Source: CBDEGR01 sp965237895 (GTDB lineage Bacteria; Acidobacteriota; Terriglobia; UBA7540; JAPUME01). From it: a DNA stretch of 64,000 nt. This document shows positions 25,327 through 34,545 of this stretch, in pieces. Every line of letters starts with the position of its first letter. Positions within the stretch are counted from its first letter, which is position 1. The notes under the pieces are model-generated. The model searched no databases, was not told where the DNA came from, and was given only the letters and a program-made list of their open reading frames with translations. The DNA is taken from NCBI GenBank assembly GCA_965237895.1, contig CBDEGR010000002.1, forward strand, positions 1,116,001 through 1,180,000, read 5' to 3'. Both the position numbers and the translations under genes were made by a program.

Positions 25327-25556
25327 ATACGGGCCCGTGCGGGGCTCGGTGGGGTTCGAGTTTCAGGTCGGTTTCAGGTTGATTTCAGGTCAATGTTCGG
25401 TGCGGCCCTGCGCCCCAGCCCGAAACCGCCCCCCCATTCACGGAAAATAATTTTCCCCCTTGCGGTTCTTTCCTTCCCCTTCTCGTCCCACTCCTGGTAA
25501 AATTCCCCCTCGTATTTTTTTCGAACCTCGATCCTCCCGACGGAAAGGCAGCGAAC

Positions 25557-26342
25557 TTGAAGATTTGCGTTCTCGGCAGCGGAAGTTCGGGGAATGCGAC
25601 GCTGCTGGCTTCCCAGCGGACCCGTATATTGCTTGACGCCGGACTGAGCGGGCGGGAGATCTGTCGGCGGCTGGCGGAAATCGGCGAGGCGACCGAGCGG
25701 CTCGACGCCATCGTCGTCTCCCACGAACACTCCGACCACGTCGCCTCCCTGCGGAAGATGGCCTCGGACTACAAACTTCCGGTCTACATTACGCCTGCCA
25801 CGCGCGAGGCTCTGCCATGGAAAAACGAGAAGGGGAAAAAAGAGCTGAGGTGGGAGGAGATCGCGGCCGGGACCTCCTTCACCATCGGCGATATTGAAAT
25901 CACCCCGTTCCGCATCCCGCACGATGCCGTCGACCCGGTGGCCTTTACGTTCCGGCTGGAAGGGATCAAGGTGGGCGTGGCGACCGACCTCGGTTTTGTG
26001 CCTGACCTGGTGAAGCACCATCTGACCGGCTGCCGGGTGCTGGTCTTCGAGTCGAACCACGATCCGGAGATGCTCAAGGCGAGTCCCTATCCGTGGTCCG
26101 TCAAGCAGCGCGTCTTGAGCCGGCAGGGGCACCTGTCGAACTTCTCGGCGGGGCAATTCTTCCGCCAGGACTACGACGGGCAGGCCGAGGTCTTGATCTT
26201 GGCTCACCTGAGCCAGATCAATAACATGCCGTTACTGGCGCGGATGGAGGCCGAGGAGGCCCTCCTGGCCCGCAACGGCACGAGCCGCACAAACCTGATC
26301 GTGGCTCAGCAAGACCAACCGACCGAAGTGGTCCGTCTTTAA
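25557..26342 (+). CDS. MBL-fold metallo-hydrolase, YycJ/WalJ-like
   Basis: TTG at 25557 follows ggaaaggca. The 261-residue protein begins KICVLGSGSSGNATLL, typical of the YycJ/WalJ subgroup, and has the HxHxDH metal signature SHEHSDHVASL with a later Asp in GVATDLGF and His-containing LVFESNHDPEML. WalJ-type proteins are exonuclease-like hydrolases linked in Firmicutes to cell-wall and DNA maintenance; the role here is not shown. It precedes purB by 120 bases on the same strand. Confidence 0.85.
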   Translation: MKICVLGSGSSGNATLLASQRTRILLDAGLSGREICRRLAEIGEATERLDAIVVSHEHSDHVASLRKMASDYKLPVYITPATREALPWKNEKGKKELRWEEIAAGTSFTIGDIEITPFRIPHDAVDPVAFTFRLEGIKVGVATDLGFVPDLVKHHLTGCRVLVFESNHDPEMLKASPYPWSVKQRVLSRQGHLSNFSAGQFFRQDYDGQAEVLILAHLSQINNMPLLARMEAEEALLARNGTSRTNLIVAQQDQPTEVVRL

Positions 26343-26462
26343 GATTTCCCTTTCATTTCAAATATTTGCGTCAGTCTTCATGCTCCCTTCCTGAACAACG
26401 TTTTATGATAGGATGAATTTCTACGACGTTATTTCCCGTTTTCGACGAGGTGCCTGAACCCG

Positions 26463-27761
26463 ATGATTCCGCGTTATACCCGGCCCAAGATGGGCGCCAT
26501 CTGGACCGATGAGAACCGCTTCGGGAAGATGCTGGAGGTGGAGATCGCCGCCGCCGAGGCAGAAGCCGACGCCAAGTTGATCCCCCGCGCCGCCGCGCGC
26601 GCCATCAAGCAGAAGGGGCGCATCAACGTCGAGCGCATTCGCGAGATTGAGAAAGAGACCAAGCACGACGTGGTGGCCTTCACCACTTCCATCGCCGAGC
26701 GCGTCGGCCCGCAGGCCCGCTACCTTCATTATGGGCTCACCTCGTCCGACGTGGTCGATACGGCGCAGGCGCTGCTGGTGCAGGACGCCTCAGAAATTCT
26801 TCTTGAAGGACTCAAAGCTTTCGGCAAAATCCTCAAGCGGCGTGCCTTTGAGTGGAAAGATATGGTGATGGTCGGCCGCACGCACGGCATCCACGCCGAG
26901 CCGTCCACCATGGGGTTGAAGGCCGCCGTCTGGTTTGCGGAGAATAAGCGGAACCTGGAACGACTGGAGACCGCCGCCGAGCAGATGCGTGTGGGGAAGA
27001 TCTCCGGCGCGGTGGGCACCTACGCGCACCTGAGCCCGGCCATCGAACGGCGCATCTGCCGCAGGCTGGGTCTGGAGGCGGCTCCCGTCTCAACGCAGGT
27101 TCTTCAGCGTGACCGTCACGCCCAGTACGTGACGACGCTGGCCATTCTTGCCGCTTCACTGGAAAAGATCGCCTTGGAGCTGCGTCACCTGCAACGGACC
27201 GAGGTGCGCGAGGCGGAAGAGTATTTCTCACCCGGGCAGAAGGGGTCCTCCGCCATGCCGCATAAGCGAAACCCCATCACGGGCGAAAATATCTGCGGCC
27301 TGGCTCGCGTGGTCCGCGCGAACGCCCAAGCGGCGCTCGAAAACGTCGCGCTGTGGCATGAGCGCGATATCTCGCACTCTTCGGTCGAGCGCGTCATCCT
27401 ACCCGACTCGACCATTCTTCTCGACCACATGATCGCCAAGACAAGTAATTTAGTCGACAAGCTGGTGGTCTACCCGGAGCGGATGCGGGAAAATTTGAAC
27501 TTGATGAAGGGGTTGGTTTTTTCCGGGCAAGTGCTGCTGGACCTTGCGGATAAAGGCGTCACGCGCGAAGAGGCCTACGGCTGGGTGCAGCGCGCCGCCA
27601 TGCGTGCGTGGGATGGGGGAGAAAACTTCCGCAGCATGGTCCGCGACGATCCCGATATCAGCCAGATACTTTCACCCGAGGAGATCGAGCAGTCGTTCTC
27701 CCTCGCCCGCCAACTCCAGCATGTGGATACCATCTACCGCCGCGTCTTCGGTAGAAGCTGA
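26463..27761 (+). CDS. purB: Adenylosuccinate lyase
   Basis: A 432-residue fumarase/aspartase-superfamily enzyme of purine synthesis that splits SAICAR and adenylosuccinate with release of fumarate. Conserved regions are TSSDVVDTA, GRTHGIHAEP (catalytic His), and the signature loop GSSAMPHKRNPITGENI with the catalytic Ser. Length matches the short bacterial form. ATG at 26463. It lies in a same-strand run with the M16 and MBL genes, but no other pur genes are present. Confidence 0.95.
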   Translation: MIPRYTRPKMGAIWTDENRFGKMLEVEIAAAEAEADAKLIPRAAARAIKQKGRINVERIREIEKETKHDVVAFTTSIAERVGPQARYLHYGLTSSDVVDTAQALLVQDASEILLEGLKAFGKILKRRAFEWKDMVMVGRTHGIHAEPSTMGLKAAVWFAENKRNLERLETAAEQMRVGKISGAVGTYAHLSPAIERRICRRLGLEAAPVSTQVLQRDRHAQYVTTLAILAASLEKIALELRHLQRTEVREAEEYFSPGQKGSSAMPHKRNPITGENICGLARVVRANAQAALENVALWHERDISHSSVERVILPDSTILLDHMIAKTSNLVDKLVVYPERMRENLNLMKGLVFSGQVLLDLADKGVTREEAYGWVQRAAMRAWDGGENFRSMVRDDPDISQILSPEEIEQSFSLARQLQHVDTIYRRVFGRS

Positions 27762-28005
27762 TGTCGCTTGACCGGCCCCCACCCTTTCCGCCCTCCTACG
27801 CCCTGCGGGCTTCGGAGGACGAGCCGCAAAGGATAGGGCACCCGGCTGGACACAGAAATACCTACATGTAGTGAAAATAGTTATGGAAGTGGAAATTGCG
27901 GGGTTGAGAAGGGGTAATTCAGCTAGCAGCGGCGGATTTTCTCTATATCGATAACCGGGGGGGACTCTGAAGAATCTATATTCACCTTGAAATGTTCAAA
28001 GAAAC

Positions 28006-28617
28006 CTATTCTTCCAAGAATTCCATGAAATCTTCCAGGATGGCCCGGGCCACGGTAATGGGGTGAGGGTCGCGCCGCCCGCCTCGGGTGTTGTATTCGG
28101 CCTGGACGTGTTCCCACTGATTATGAATCTCAGTTTGGATTTGGACTAATTCAGGCACTTCCAACTCTTCACCCGGCTGGAAATTCAACTCACAGGCAAA
28201 GATTCTGTCGGGCTTGCGGGGGTTGAAGATCGGCATGCCGAATTTGCGGCAGATGAGGGGGCGGTGGTCGTAAATCGTGCAAGCGCCGTCTTCGAGAGCA
28301 GGGCAGGCGAGTCGGGAACCCGGCGGCGGAAGGGAGCCCCAGGCGTCGGGTACGGCCTTTGTCTTCAATAACTGTTCGCGATCCTTCAAATACCGGCCCG
28401 CACGAGCCCGCAATTTTAGCTGCTGGGCTTCCGGTAGGGCTTTTACGGCACGGGAAACGTAAGCCGCCTCCGGTTCGGTAATTTGAAACAGATGGTGGCA
28501 GCAATCCGTACAACCGCGGCCGCAGTGGATGCGTTCCCCATATTGCTGAAGGTTGCGCCGAAATTCCTCGTCAACGAGCGAAACAATGGAGAGGTATGAC
28601 TCGAATTGGGACTTCAT
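28006..28617 (-). CDS. YkgJ-family cysteine-cluster protein
   Basis: A 203-residue soluble protein with two cysteine groups: HCGRGCTDCCHH near residues 31-42, and CPALEDGACTIYDHRPLICRKFG in the middle. This is the pattern of the YkgJ/UPF0153 putative zinc- or iron-binding proteins; biochemical function is not established. Start ATG 28617 (MKSQFESYL). A 36-codon open frame lies just upstream on the same strand. Confidence 0.85.
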   Translation of the reverse strand: MKSQFESYLSIVSLVDEEFRRNLQQYGERIHCGRGCTDCCHHLFQITEPEAAYVSRAVKALPEAQQLKLRARAGRYLKDREQLLKTKAVPDAWGSLPPPGSRLACPALEDGACTIYDHRPLICRKFGMPIFNPRKPDRIFACELNFQPGEELEVPELVQIQTEIHNQWEHVQAEYNTRGGRRDPHPITVARAILEDFMEFLEE

Positions 28618-28650
28618 CTCATCCTTGGGCTGGAAATTTGTGCCTTCTCC

Positions 28651-28761
28651 TTACCCTATCACACCTCGTAGGTCGAAATCCGATGGGTTCCCTCTAATGG
28701 CGAAATTTTCGGAAGGTTGTCGGAGGGATACGATCGGCGGCAGCTCAACCGGAATTTCCAT
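28651..28761 (-). CDS. Possible 36-residue ORF, unrecognised
   Basis: ATG at 28761 follows ggggaag. The product starts MEIPVELPPIVSLRQPSENF and ends before YkgJ. It reads like protein but may be a fragment of a lost gene. No domain seen. Confidence 0.2.
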   Translation of the reverse strand: MEIPVELPPIVSLRQPSENFAIRGNPSDFDLRGVIG

Positions 28762-28932
28762 TTTGAGCTTCCCCTTTACCCGAAAACCTATGTCTCTTAC
28801 CCTGTTGTGTTAACCGCAAACAGCTCTGGCCTCTTTGAGGTGGTAGTGCGGCACATTTTTGCTGTTCTTCGGAGTCGCTGTGCGGGTTTCGCCTGCCCAG
28901 CCTGCCTCGCCGCTGACACTTATCCGGCCCTC

Positions 28933-29039
28933 CTACTTCAGCACGAAGTGGGTGTTCCCGAATTCTCTCAGCGAGTCCACCAGTAAGCGGGCGTACCCCG
29001 GATTGTCTTCGATAATAAGATATGGATGAATTCACCCAT
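28933..29039 (-). pseudogene. Stub of a second response-regulator/receiver protein, frameshifted
   Basis: ATG at 29039 overlaps the stop of the preceding stub (ATGGGTGA), as in a translationally coupled pair. It reads MGEFIHILL and then, after a one-base shift in ttattatc, IEDNPGYARLLVDSLRE to a stop at 28933-28935. This is the first strand and helix of a receiver domain with the acidic pair (ED). Everything downstream, including the phospho-acceptor Asp, is gone. Confidence 0.6.
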
Positions 29040-29224
29040 GATTTTCACCTTTCGGAAGTTTGGCGGTGGTAAACCAGAAATCCTCCATGGTGCGCATCGT
29101 TGCCAGGTAACTTTCAAGGTCGAGCTGCTTGATCAGGTACGCGTTGGCGTGGAGGTTGTAGGCCTGCTCGATGTCCTGCTCGGCCTGGGAGGTGGTCAGA
29201 ATAAGAACCGGGCTGAAGGGAAGC
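29032..29224 (-). pseudogene. C-terminal stub of a CheY-like response regulator
   Basis: Sixty-odd residues in one frame read PVLILTTSQAEQDIEQAYNL, HANAYLIKQLDLESYLATMR and TMEDFWFTTAKLP before TGA. This is the second half of an Rcp1/CheY-type receiver (strand 4 Thr-Thr-Ser, strand 5 Lys; the usual Pro after Lys is Gln here). The first half with the phospho-acceptor Asp is missing, and the frame continues upstream into the end of the LON-domain gene without a start codon. Together with the next stub it is the residue of a two-component locus. Confidence 0.7.
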
Positions 29225-29237
29225 GCGAAGAGATGGG

Positions 29238-29873
29238 TTAGGAGGGAAGCGACGAGTGACCGTTCCCGCCGGATTTGGTGCGCAGCTTCTCGGCCCGTTT
29301 GAGTTGCGGAAGAAGCGATTCGAGCAGCCGGGTCACGCGTTCCAAACGCTCCGGCTCGGAATGCAGGGGCAAGATTTTTTTCTTGAAGGCGGCGTCGAAC
29401 TGCAAGGCCGAGGCAATCTGGAAGGAGAGGTGGTGATGCGGAGGGACGAAGTGAACCGGGATGTCTTCGGTTTTCCTCACTTGCCGGAGCACTTGGGTGA
29501 AGAGTTTGATGGCCTGCTGGGCGGCGGCATCGCCCGGCAGCTGCTTGCCCTTATCGTCATCGAAGAAGTAGACACCGCCCTCGAGGTAAGGGCGGTCCTC
29601 CTTCGTGAAGAGCACCTCGAAGCGGCGACGGCCCACGGTGAAGATATCCATGCGGCCGTCTTCGTACTTTCGCGTCACGTTGATCATCTGCGCCGAGCAC
29701 CCCACCCGCTCCATTTCCTCCTTGCGGGCCAGCACCACGCCGAACTCCGTCTGGTTGTCGATACACTCGCCGATCATCGTCTTGTAGCGTTCTTCGAAGA
29801 TGTGAAGCGATAAAGGTGCTTCCGGCAGCAGGACCAAGTCCAGCGGGAACAGCGGCAGGAGGATCTCTTTCAT
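29238..29873 (-). CDS. LON N-terminal (substrate-binding) domain protein
   Basis: ATG at 29873 gives 211 residues starting MKEILLPLFPLDLVLLPEAP, the standard opening of the ATP-dependent protease LA N-terminal domain, followed by LHIFEERYKTMIGECI and the GRRRFEVL strand. There is no ATPase or protease domain, so it is a stand-alone LON-domain protein (PF02190 type) of unknown function. An in-frame extension to 30005 has low-complexity residues and no ribosome binding site and was rejected. Confidence 0.85.
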   Translation of the reverse strand: MKEILLPLFPLDLVLLPEAPLSLHIFEERYKTMIGECIDNQTEFGVVLARKEEMERVGCSAQMINVTRKYEDGRMDIFTVGRRRFEVLFTKEDRPYLEGGVYFFDDDKGKQLPGDAAAQQAIKLFTQVLRQVRKTEDIPVHFVPPHHHLSFQIASALQFDAAFKKKILPLHSEPERLERVTRLLESLLPQLKRAEKLRTKSGGNGHSSLPS

Positions 29874-30103
29874 GGCGGCCGGAGGCGCTCCAGTAAGGGG
29901 GAGGACGGCAGTTCGCTCCCGCACATTGTAGCATGGGGCAGAGGTCCGGGAAGGCGCCACGCCGGGCGCACCGCCATGCTCCGGTGGGGCGTGGAGGGGG
30001 GACAAAGCCCCCTGTTTTCCCCTTGCATGGGAATGTGATAAAATCAGATACGATCAACTTACGAAGGAGGATTCCCCCCCCGTAAGAGGACGGGCGGGGC
30101 GCT

Positions 30104-30859
30104 ATGTCAGGCCATTCGAAGTGGGCTTCCATCAAGCATAAGAAAGCAGCCACGGACGCCAAGCGCGGCCGGATGTTTACCCGGCTGATCCGCGAAATCA
30201 GCATTGCAGCCCGCATGAGCGGCGGCGACCCGGACTCGAATCCTCGGCTGCGCACTGCGATTTCCGCCGCCAAGGCGGAGAATATGCCGGCCGACAACAT
30301 CAAGCGGGCGGTGAAGAAGGGCACGGGCGAGCTGCCCGGCGTGGTCTTCGAAGAGGCCTCCTTTGAAGGGTACGGGCCCGGCGGGGTGGCACTCATGCTC
30401 GAGGTTACCACCGACAACCGCAATCGCACGGTTGCCGAGATTCGCCATCTGCTCTCCAAGCACGGCGGCAGTATGGGGGAGAACGGCTGCGTCTCCTGGA
30501 TGTTCAATAAGAGGGGATACGTGGTGGTTTCTCGCGAGGGCGTGGACGAAGAAAAGTTGATGAGCCTGGTGCTGGAAGCCGGCGCGGAAGATATGTCGGA
30601 AGACGGCTCCCGGTGGGAGATCTTCTCGTCTCCGAAGGATCACCCGCAGGTGGTGCAGGCGATTCAGGAGGGAAACGTCAAGGTGGATTTTTCCGAGGTG
30701 GCCATGATTCCCCAATCCCAAGTAAAGCTCACCGGGAAACCCGCCCAGCAGATGTTGAAGATGATCGAGGAATTGGAAGATCACGACGACATCCAGAACG
30801 TCTACGCAAACTTCGACATTGACGAATCGGAAATGCATGCGCTTTCCGAGGCCGGATAA
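30104..30859 (+). CDS. yebC: YebC/PmpR/TACO1-family protein
   Basis: A 251-residue protein starting MSGHSKWASIKHKKAATDAK, the family hallmark. RLRTAISAAKAENMPADNIKRA and SFEGYGPGGVALMLEV are conserved blocks. The family acts as DNA-binding regulators or, as shown for some members, helps ribosomes through proline stretches. ATG at 30104. ruvC begins 37 bases after its stop, the arrangement common in bacteria. Confidence 0.95.
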   Translation: MSGHSKWASIKHKKAATDAKRGRMFTRLIREISIAARMSGGDPDSNPRLRTAISAAKAENMPADNIKRAVKKGTGELPGVVFEEASFEGYGPGGVALMLEVTTDNRNRTVAEIRHLLSKHGGSMGENGCVSWMFNKRGYVVVSREGVDEEKLMSLVLEAGAEDMSEDGSRWEIFSSPKDHPQVVQAIQEGNVKVDFSEVAMIPQSQVKLTGKPAQQMLKMIEELEDHDDIQNVYANFDIDESEMHALSEAG

Positions 30860-30895
30860 GGGCCGGGAGACGGCCGAGAGGAGATAGCGAAGAGC

Positions 30896-31417
30896 GTGCG
30901 GGTTCTGGGAATTGATTGTGCCGTGGCCCGGACGGGTTACGGCGTTCTGGAAGAAAAGTCCGGGCGGTCGCCGTCGCTGGTCGCCTGCGGCGTCATCGTC
31001 ACTTCTGCCAAAGACGCCTTTCCTCAACGCCTGCGGCGCATTTACAACCGGATTCAAAAAGTGGTGGAAGAGTTTGCGCCCGATCAAGTGGCCCTGGAAG
31101 ATATCTTTTACCATCGCAACTTCCGCACCGCCGTCAAACTGGGACACGTGCGGGCGGTGGCCATGTTGGCGGCCGCCGAGGCCGGGTGTCCGGTCGCCGA
31201 ATACAGCCCGCTGGAGGTTAAATCTGGCATGGTGGGTTACGGTCGCGCCGAAAAACACCAGGTGCAAAGCATGGTGAAGAACGTCTTGGGCTTGGCCCAG
31301 TTCCCGCTGCCGCACGACGCCGCCGATGCGCTGGCCGTTGCTTGGTGCCATCTGAACACCCTGGTGACGCGCACCCGCATGGGCTTGCCCTCGGACGTTG
31401 AAGCCCGAGCCCGTTAA
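30896..31417 (+). CDS. ruvC: Crossover junction endodeoxyribonuclease RuvC
   Basis: GTG at 30896 follows gaggagat. The 173-residue product has the RNase-H-like catalytic residues: D7 in LGIDCAVARTGYG, E68 in VALEDIFYHRN, and H140-D141 with D144 in LPHDAADALAVAW. It resolves Holliday junctions with RuvAB; ruvA and ruvB are not adjacent. It is probably co-transcribed with yebC. Confidence 0.93.
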   Translation: MRVLGIDCAVARTGYGVLEEKSGRSPSLVACGVIVTSAKDAFPQRLRRIYNRIQKVVEEFAPDQVALEDIFYHRNFRTAVKLGHVRAVAMLAAAEAGCPVAEYSPLEVKSGMVGYGRAEKHQVQSMVKNVLGLAQFPLPHDAADALAVAWCHLNTLVTRTRMGLPSDVEARAR

Positions 31418-31480
31418 GAACCCAGACCTGTACCGACCGGGAACCGGCTGTAGATGAACCCCGGCTGGTAATGAAATCTA

Positions 31481-32158
31481 ATGATTCGGAAGGTAATTTT
31501 CACTGTCGCGGTTTTGCTCCTGTGGGGAGGCGTACTGCTCCGGCCCGTGGCGTTCGGCGAGCGGGAGGGCGTTCCCGCACTGCCGGGGATCTCTTTCACT
31601 AAGGTATTTCCGGGCAGCGTGCCGGAATATGTTTCGATTCGCGTTGACGCGGAAGGTAAAGGATCCTACGAGGGGCGAGCCTTGGAGGAGCTGTCCCGGC
31701 CGCGGAGCGTACGTTTGAGCAAGCCGACGGTCAGGCGGTTCTTTGCGTTGGCGAAGCAGCTCGGTTACTTCCGGGACCTTGAAATTCCCCCGAATCGGCG
31801 CTTGGCCAATATAGGGGAAAAGACGCTGGTGTACGAGGGTCCTGAGGGAAGCCATCAGGTGGTGTTCAACTATTCGAAGGATCCGATTGTTCAGGAGTTG
31901 GTGGGGCTGTTTGAGAGTTTTTCCAAGTCCCAACGGCACTTGGCTCAGCTTGAGCATGATGTCAAGTTTGACCGCTTGGCCTTGGCCGGCCACCTCCGGC
32001 GCATTCAGGCGGACCTGAACAAAAATACCCTAGGCGAACCGAAACTCCTCATTCCCGCCCTACGCCAAATCGCCTCCTCCGGACGTTACCTGAACATGGC
32101 TCGGACGCGGGCGCGGAGTATCTTGGAACGCTTGGAGCAGATGGAGTCGTTCGAATAG
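31481..32158 (+). CDS. Exported protein of unknown function
   Basis: A 225-residue protein with a signal peptide (VIFTVAVLLLWGGVLLRPVAFG). The mature part has a beta-rich N-terminal half (YVSIRVDAEGKGSYEG) and a helical C-terminal half. The 'Y-S-x-D-P-x-V-x-E-L' stretch (NYSKDPIVQELVGLFES) is reminiscent of exported proteins I have seen in Acidobacteria, without assigned role. Between ruvC and the FecR-domain gene on the same strand. Confidence 0.6.
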   Translation: MIRKVIFTVAVLLLWGGVLLRPVAFGEREGVPALPGISFTKVFPGSVPEYVSIRVDAEGKGSYEGRALEELSRPRSVRLSKPTVRRFFALAKQLGYFRDLEIPPNRRLANIGEKTLVYEGPEGSHQVVFNYSKDPIVQELVGLFESFSKSQRHLAQLEHDVKFDRLALAGHLRRIQADLNKNTLGEPKLLIPALRQIASSGRYLNMARTRARSILERLEQMESFE

Positions 32159-32265
32159 CTCCGGCGGGGATGATGGGGATAATGCGAAGGTCGGGTTTGA
32201 CAACCTTTTTACCGGATATTACATCTTACCAAGCTAAGAGGATCAGATCTTTTTCGGGGTGATTT

Positions 32266-34395
32266 ATGAATACGCGACGATGGGTAGGGGTCTTAGGGGT
32301 CCTTCTCTTTTTCGGCGTGTTTGCCTTGCCGATAAGGGGTGAAGATTCCGACGGTCTAGTGAGGGTCCGGGCCGTCCGCTTGAATTTCATTCAAGGGGAA
32401 GCGGTCCTGCAACAGGAGGACGGGAAGGAAGTCGACGCCCGTTCCCATATGCCCTTGGAAGAGGGTTTTACGCTGTTCACACTCCCCGGCGGCTTTGCCG
32501 AGATCGAGTTCGAAAACCGCTCGATCGTCCGCCTGGGTGAGGAGTCCGAGCTCTATTTCTCCCAGTTGGCGCTGAATTCGGAAACCGGCGCGAAGGTCAC
32601 CGAGCTTCTGCTCCGCCGCGGGTATGCGACGTTCCAAGTCCGGTTTGAGAAGGGCGGCGTCTTCAAAGTTGTAACGGCCGATGCGCGCGTCATTCCGGAC
32701 CGAAGCGCGGAGTTCCGCGTGGATTTGGATTCGCCGATGACCTTCGTCAAGGTCTTCGACGGGCGTGTGAAGGTGTTGAGAGATGCCGGAGACCTTTGGG
32801 TCAAGGAAGGCCAGATGGCTACGATCGACCCCCAGGGCGAGCAACTCATAACGCTCGTCAACGGGTTTGAAGAGGACGAATGGGATGTCTGGAACGAGGA
32901 ACGGGACCGTGTTCTGGTAGTGGCCGTATGGAAAACCAGGCCGACTTCTTATTCGAGAAGGACTTTCGACGACCACTTGGACGACCGTTGCCACGACTAC
33001 TGGTATCACTCTTCCTTCTACCCGTACCGGACGAGTATCTTTTTCGGTTACCCCTCTCACCATTGGGGTTACGGACACCATTCCGGCTACCACGCGTCCT
33101 ATTTTGGACCTTCTTACGTCTATTTCAACAATTTCAATCATCACCGCCACGGCGGGTTTTTCGGGGGGCACCGGCGCCGTTTCGGAGATCACGGTTTCGG
33201 TTTCCACCATGACCGGCGCGGACATTTCGGCAGGGGAGATCATCATCCTCGCAGAACCTTCTCGCCCCACCCGGATGATGATCATGAATGGGACGGTAAT
33301 CGTTCCCCGCGCGATTTCAGGAACTCCAGGTGGGGTGATCGAGATCGCCAAGGTTCCAGTCGGCGCATCGCCTGGGGCGACGGTCCCGGACGCAATCGCC
33401 GATGGGGTGGAAACCGCAAAGGCGCGAGGGGCGTCGATCCCAAATCGAAAATTTTACTGAGCGGCCTCGGCACGCCCCGCATCACTCCATACATTGACCA
33501 TCGTGATCGGGGGGAGAGTACCCGGGCAAAGAGACAGGGGCGGCGAGGGATCGCCTTGACCCGTTCGGCGGTGCGGCGGAAAGCCGACGTCGGCAGGCGA
33601 AATACCGGAAGCCGCGCCGGGGGAGCGAGCAGGAGCGGCGTGGGAATTTCTTCAGATGCTCGGACCGTCAGTGGGCGAGTGGTTTCCCGCCGGTCCGCTT
33701 CACGGGCGTCTTCACGCGCCGGGGGGTCTTCCGACCCAAGCTCGTCGCGGGCGAGTTCGGCGAACTCCCGGCGCTCTTCCAAGACCCGTTCAACGCTGAT
33801 TCGAAGAGGCTCGCCGAACCGCGATGGTTCCACGGTCATCAACCGTCGCACCGCAAATGCCCCCTCGACTTCTCGAAGAAGCAGATCGACTTTCCGGTCG
33901 GGCTCATCTTCACCAAGGTCGGGTGTCATAGCGTCGAGTTCCGAAGCAAGGACAAGGAATTCACGGACTTCGGTCCGTTCAGGCTCCCGAGCCGCTTCCT
34001 CTCGTTCTACCAGGAGCAGGAGCGCGAGCGCGAGTTCCCAACGATCCGTCAACCGGACGTCCTCTCGGCGTTCGACGCCGCCTCGTTCTACCTCGACGTC
34101 GACCAGGAGCTCCGCGCGCGCGCCAAGCCGCGCTTCGTCTTCCTCGCGCTCCAGTCCGTCCCGGTCGCAGGCTCGTTCGTCGCGCAGTTCCAGCCGCTCC
34201 GGGAGATATCGCTCCAGCAGCAGTTCGAGCGGCCGGCGGAGCAGTAGCGGTGTAGGAAGAAGCGGCAGCAGGTCGGGAAGCTATGGGAGCCGCAGCAGTG
34301 GAAGGTCCGGCAGATCAAGTTCTCGGAGCGCAAGCCGCAGCTCCTCTCGTTCCGGTTCAAGCTCGCGCTCGTCTTTCGGCCGGGGGCGAAAGTAG
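32266..34395 (+). CDS. FecR-domain protein with His-rich middle and Ser/Arg-rich tail
   Basis: ATG at 32266 starts a signal peptide (VGVLGVLLFFGVFALPIRG). Residues about 30-200 are a FecR-type domain (GEAVLQQEDGKEVDARSHM, FAEIEFENRSIVRLGEESEL, FKVVTADARVIPDRSAEFRV). Residues 230-360 are rich in His, Tyr and Phe (HHSGYHASYFGPSYVYF). From about residue 400 to the end the protein is Arg/Ser-dominated, and the last 150 residues are nearly pure RS repeats, like a eukaryotic RS domain, ending SSFGRGRK. It is followed by a good terminator. Envelope location is inferred; function unknown. Confidence 0.75.
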   Translation: MNTRRWVGVLGVLLFFGVFALPIRGEDSDGLVRVRAVRLNFIQGEAVLQQEDGKEVDARSHMPLEEGFTLFTLPGGFAEIEFENRSIVRLGEESELYFSQLALNSETGAKVTELLLRRGYATFQVRFEKGGVFKVVTADARVIPDRSAEFRVDLDSPMTFVKVFDGRVKVLRDAGDLWVKEGQMATIDPQGEQLITLVNGFEEDEWDVWNEERDRVLVVAVWKTRPTSYSRRTFDDHLDDRCHDYWYHSSFYPYRTSIFFGYPSHHWGYGHHSGYHASYFGPSYVYFNNFNHHRHGGFFGGHRRRFGDHGFGFHHDRRGHFGRGDHHPRRTFSPHPDDDHEWDGNRSPRDFRNSRWGDRDRQGSSRRIAWGDGPGRNRRWGGNRKGARGVDPKSKILLSGLGTPRITPYIDHRDRGESTRAKRQGRRGIALTRSAVRRKADVGRRNTGSRAGGASRSGVGISSDARTVSGRVVSRRSASRASSRAGGSSDPSSSRASSANSRRSSKTRSTLIRRGSPNRDGSTVINRRTANAPSTSRRSRSTFRSGSSSPRSGVIASSSEARTRNSRTSVRSGSRAASSRSTRSRSASASSQRSVNRTSSRRSTPPRSTSTSTRSSARAPSRASSSSRSSPSRSQARSSRSSSRSGRYRSSSSSSGRRSSSGVGRSGSRSGSYGSRSSGRSGRSSSRSASRSSSRSGSSSRSSFGRGRK

Positions 34396-34465
34396 CCCCA
34401 AAGAGAATAGATAACCGGTAGGGCTGCTTCTGCCGCGTCCCCAGGAAAACTTCCCTAAATTCACG

Positions 34466-34503
34466 GGCTCCTATCTTCTGATAGGAGCCTGTTTGTTTTT
34501 TAA
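34466..34503 (+). terminator. Rho-independent terminator after the FecR-domain gene
   Basis: A perfect 10-bp stem (ggctcctatc / gataggagcc) with loop ttct is followed by tgtttgtttttt. It is strong in the plus direction, 71 bases after the FecR-gene stop. The minus strand lacks a U tract. Confidence 0.9.
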
Positions 34504-34545
34504 GAGCGGAAGCGTTGTTCAGGAGGTTGTTTAGGAGACCCTTGT

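Noticed and set aside
29874..30005. Longer N-terminus for the LON-domain protein
   Set aside because: The extension is low-complexity, lacks a ribosome binding site, and the family always begins close to the LPLFPL motif.
33282..34052. Leu/Glu/Arg-rich frame antisense to the RS-repeat region
   Set aside because: It is the complement of the RS repeats and has no family features.
34088..34545. C-terminal extension of the MEMO protein
   Set aside because: It crosses an opposing terminator and is antisense to RS repeats; a one-base correction gives the normal family end.
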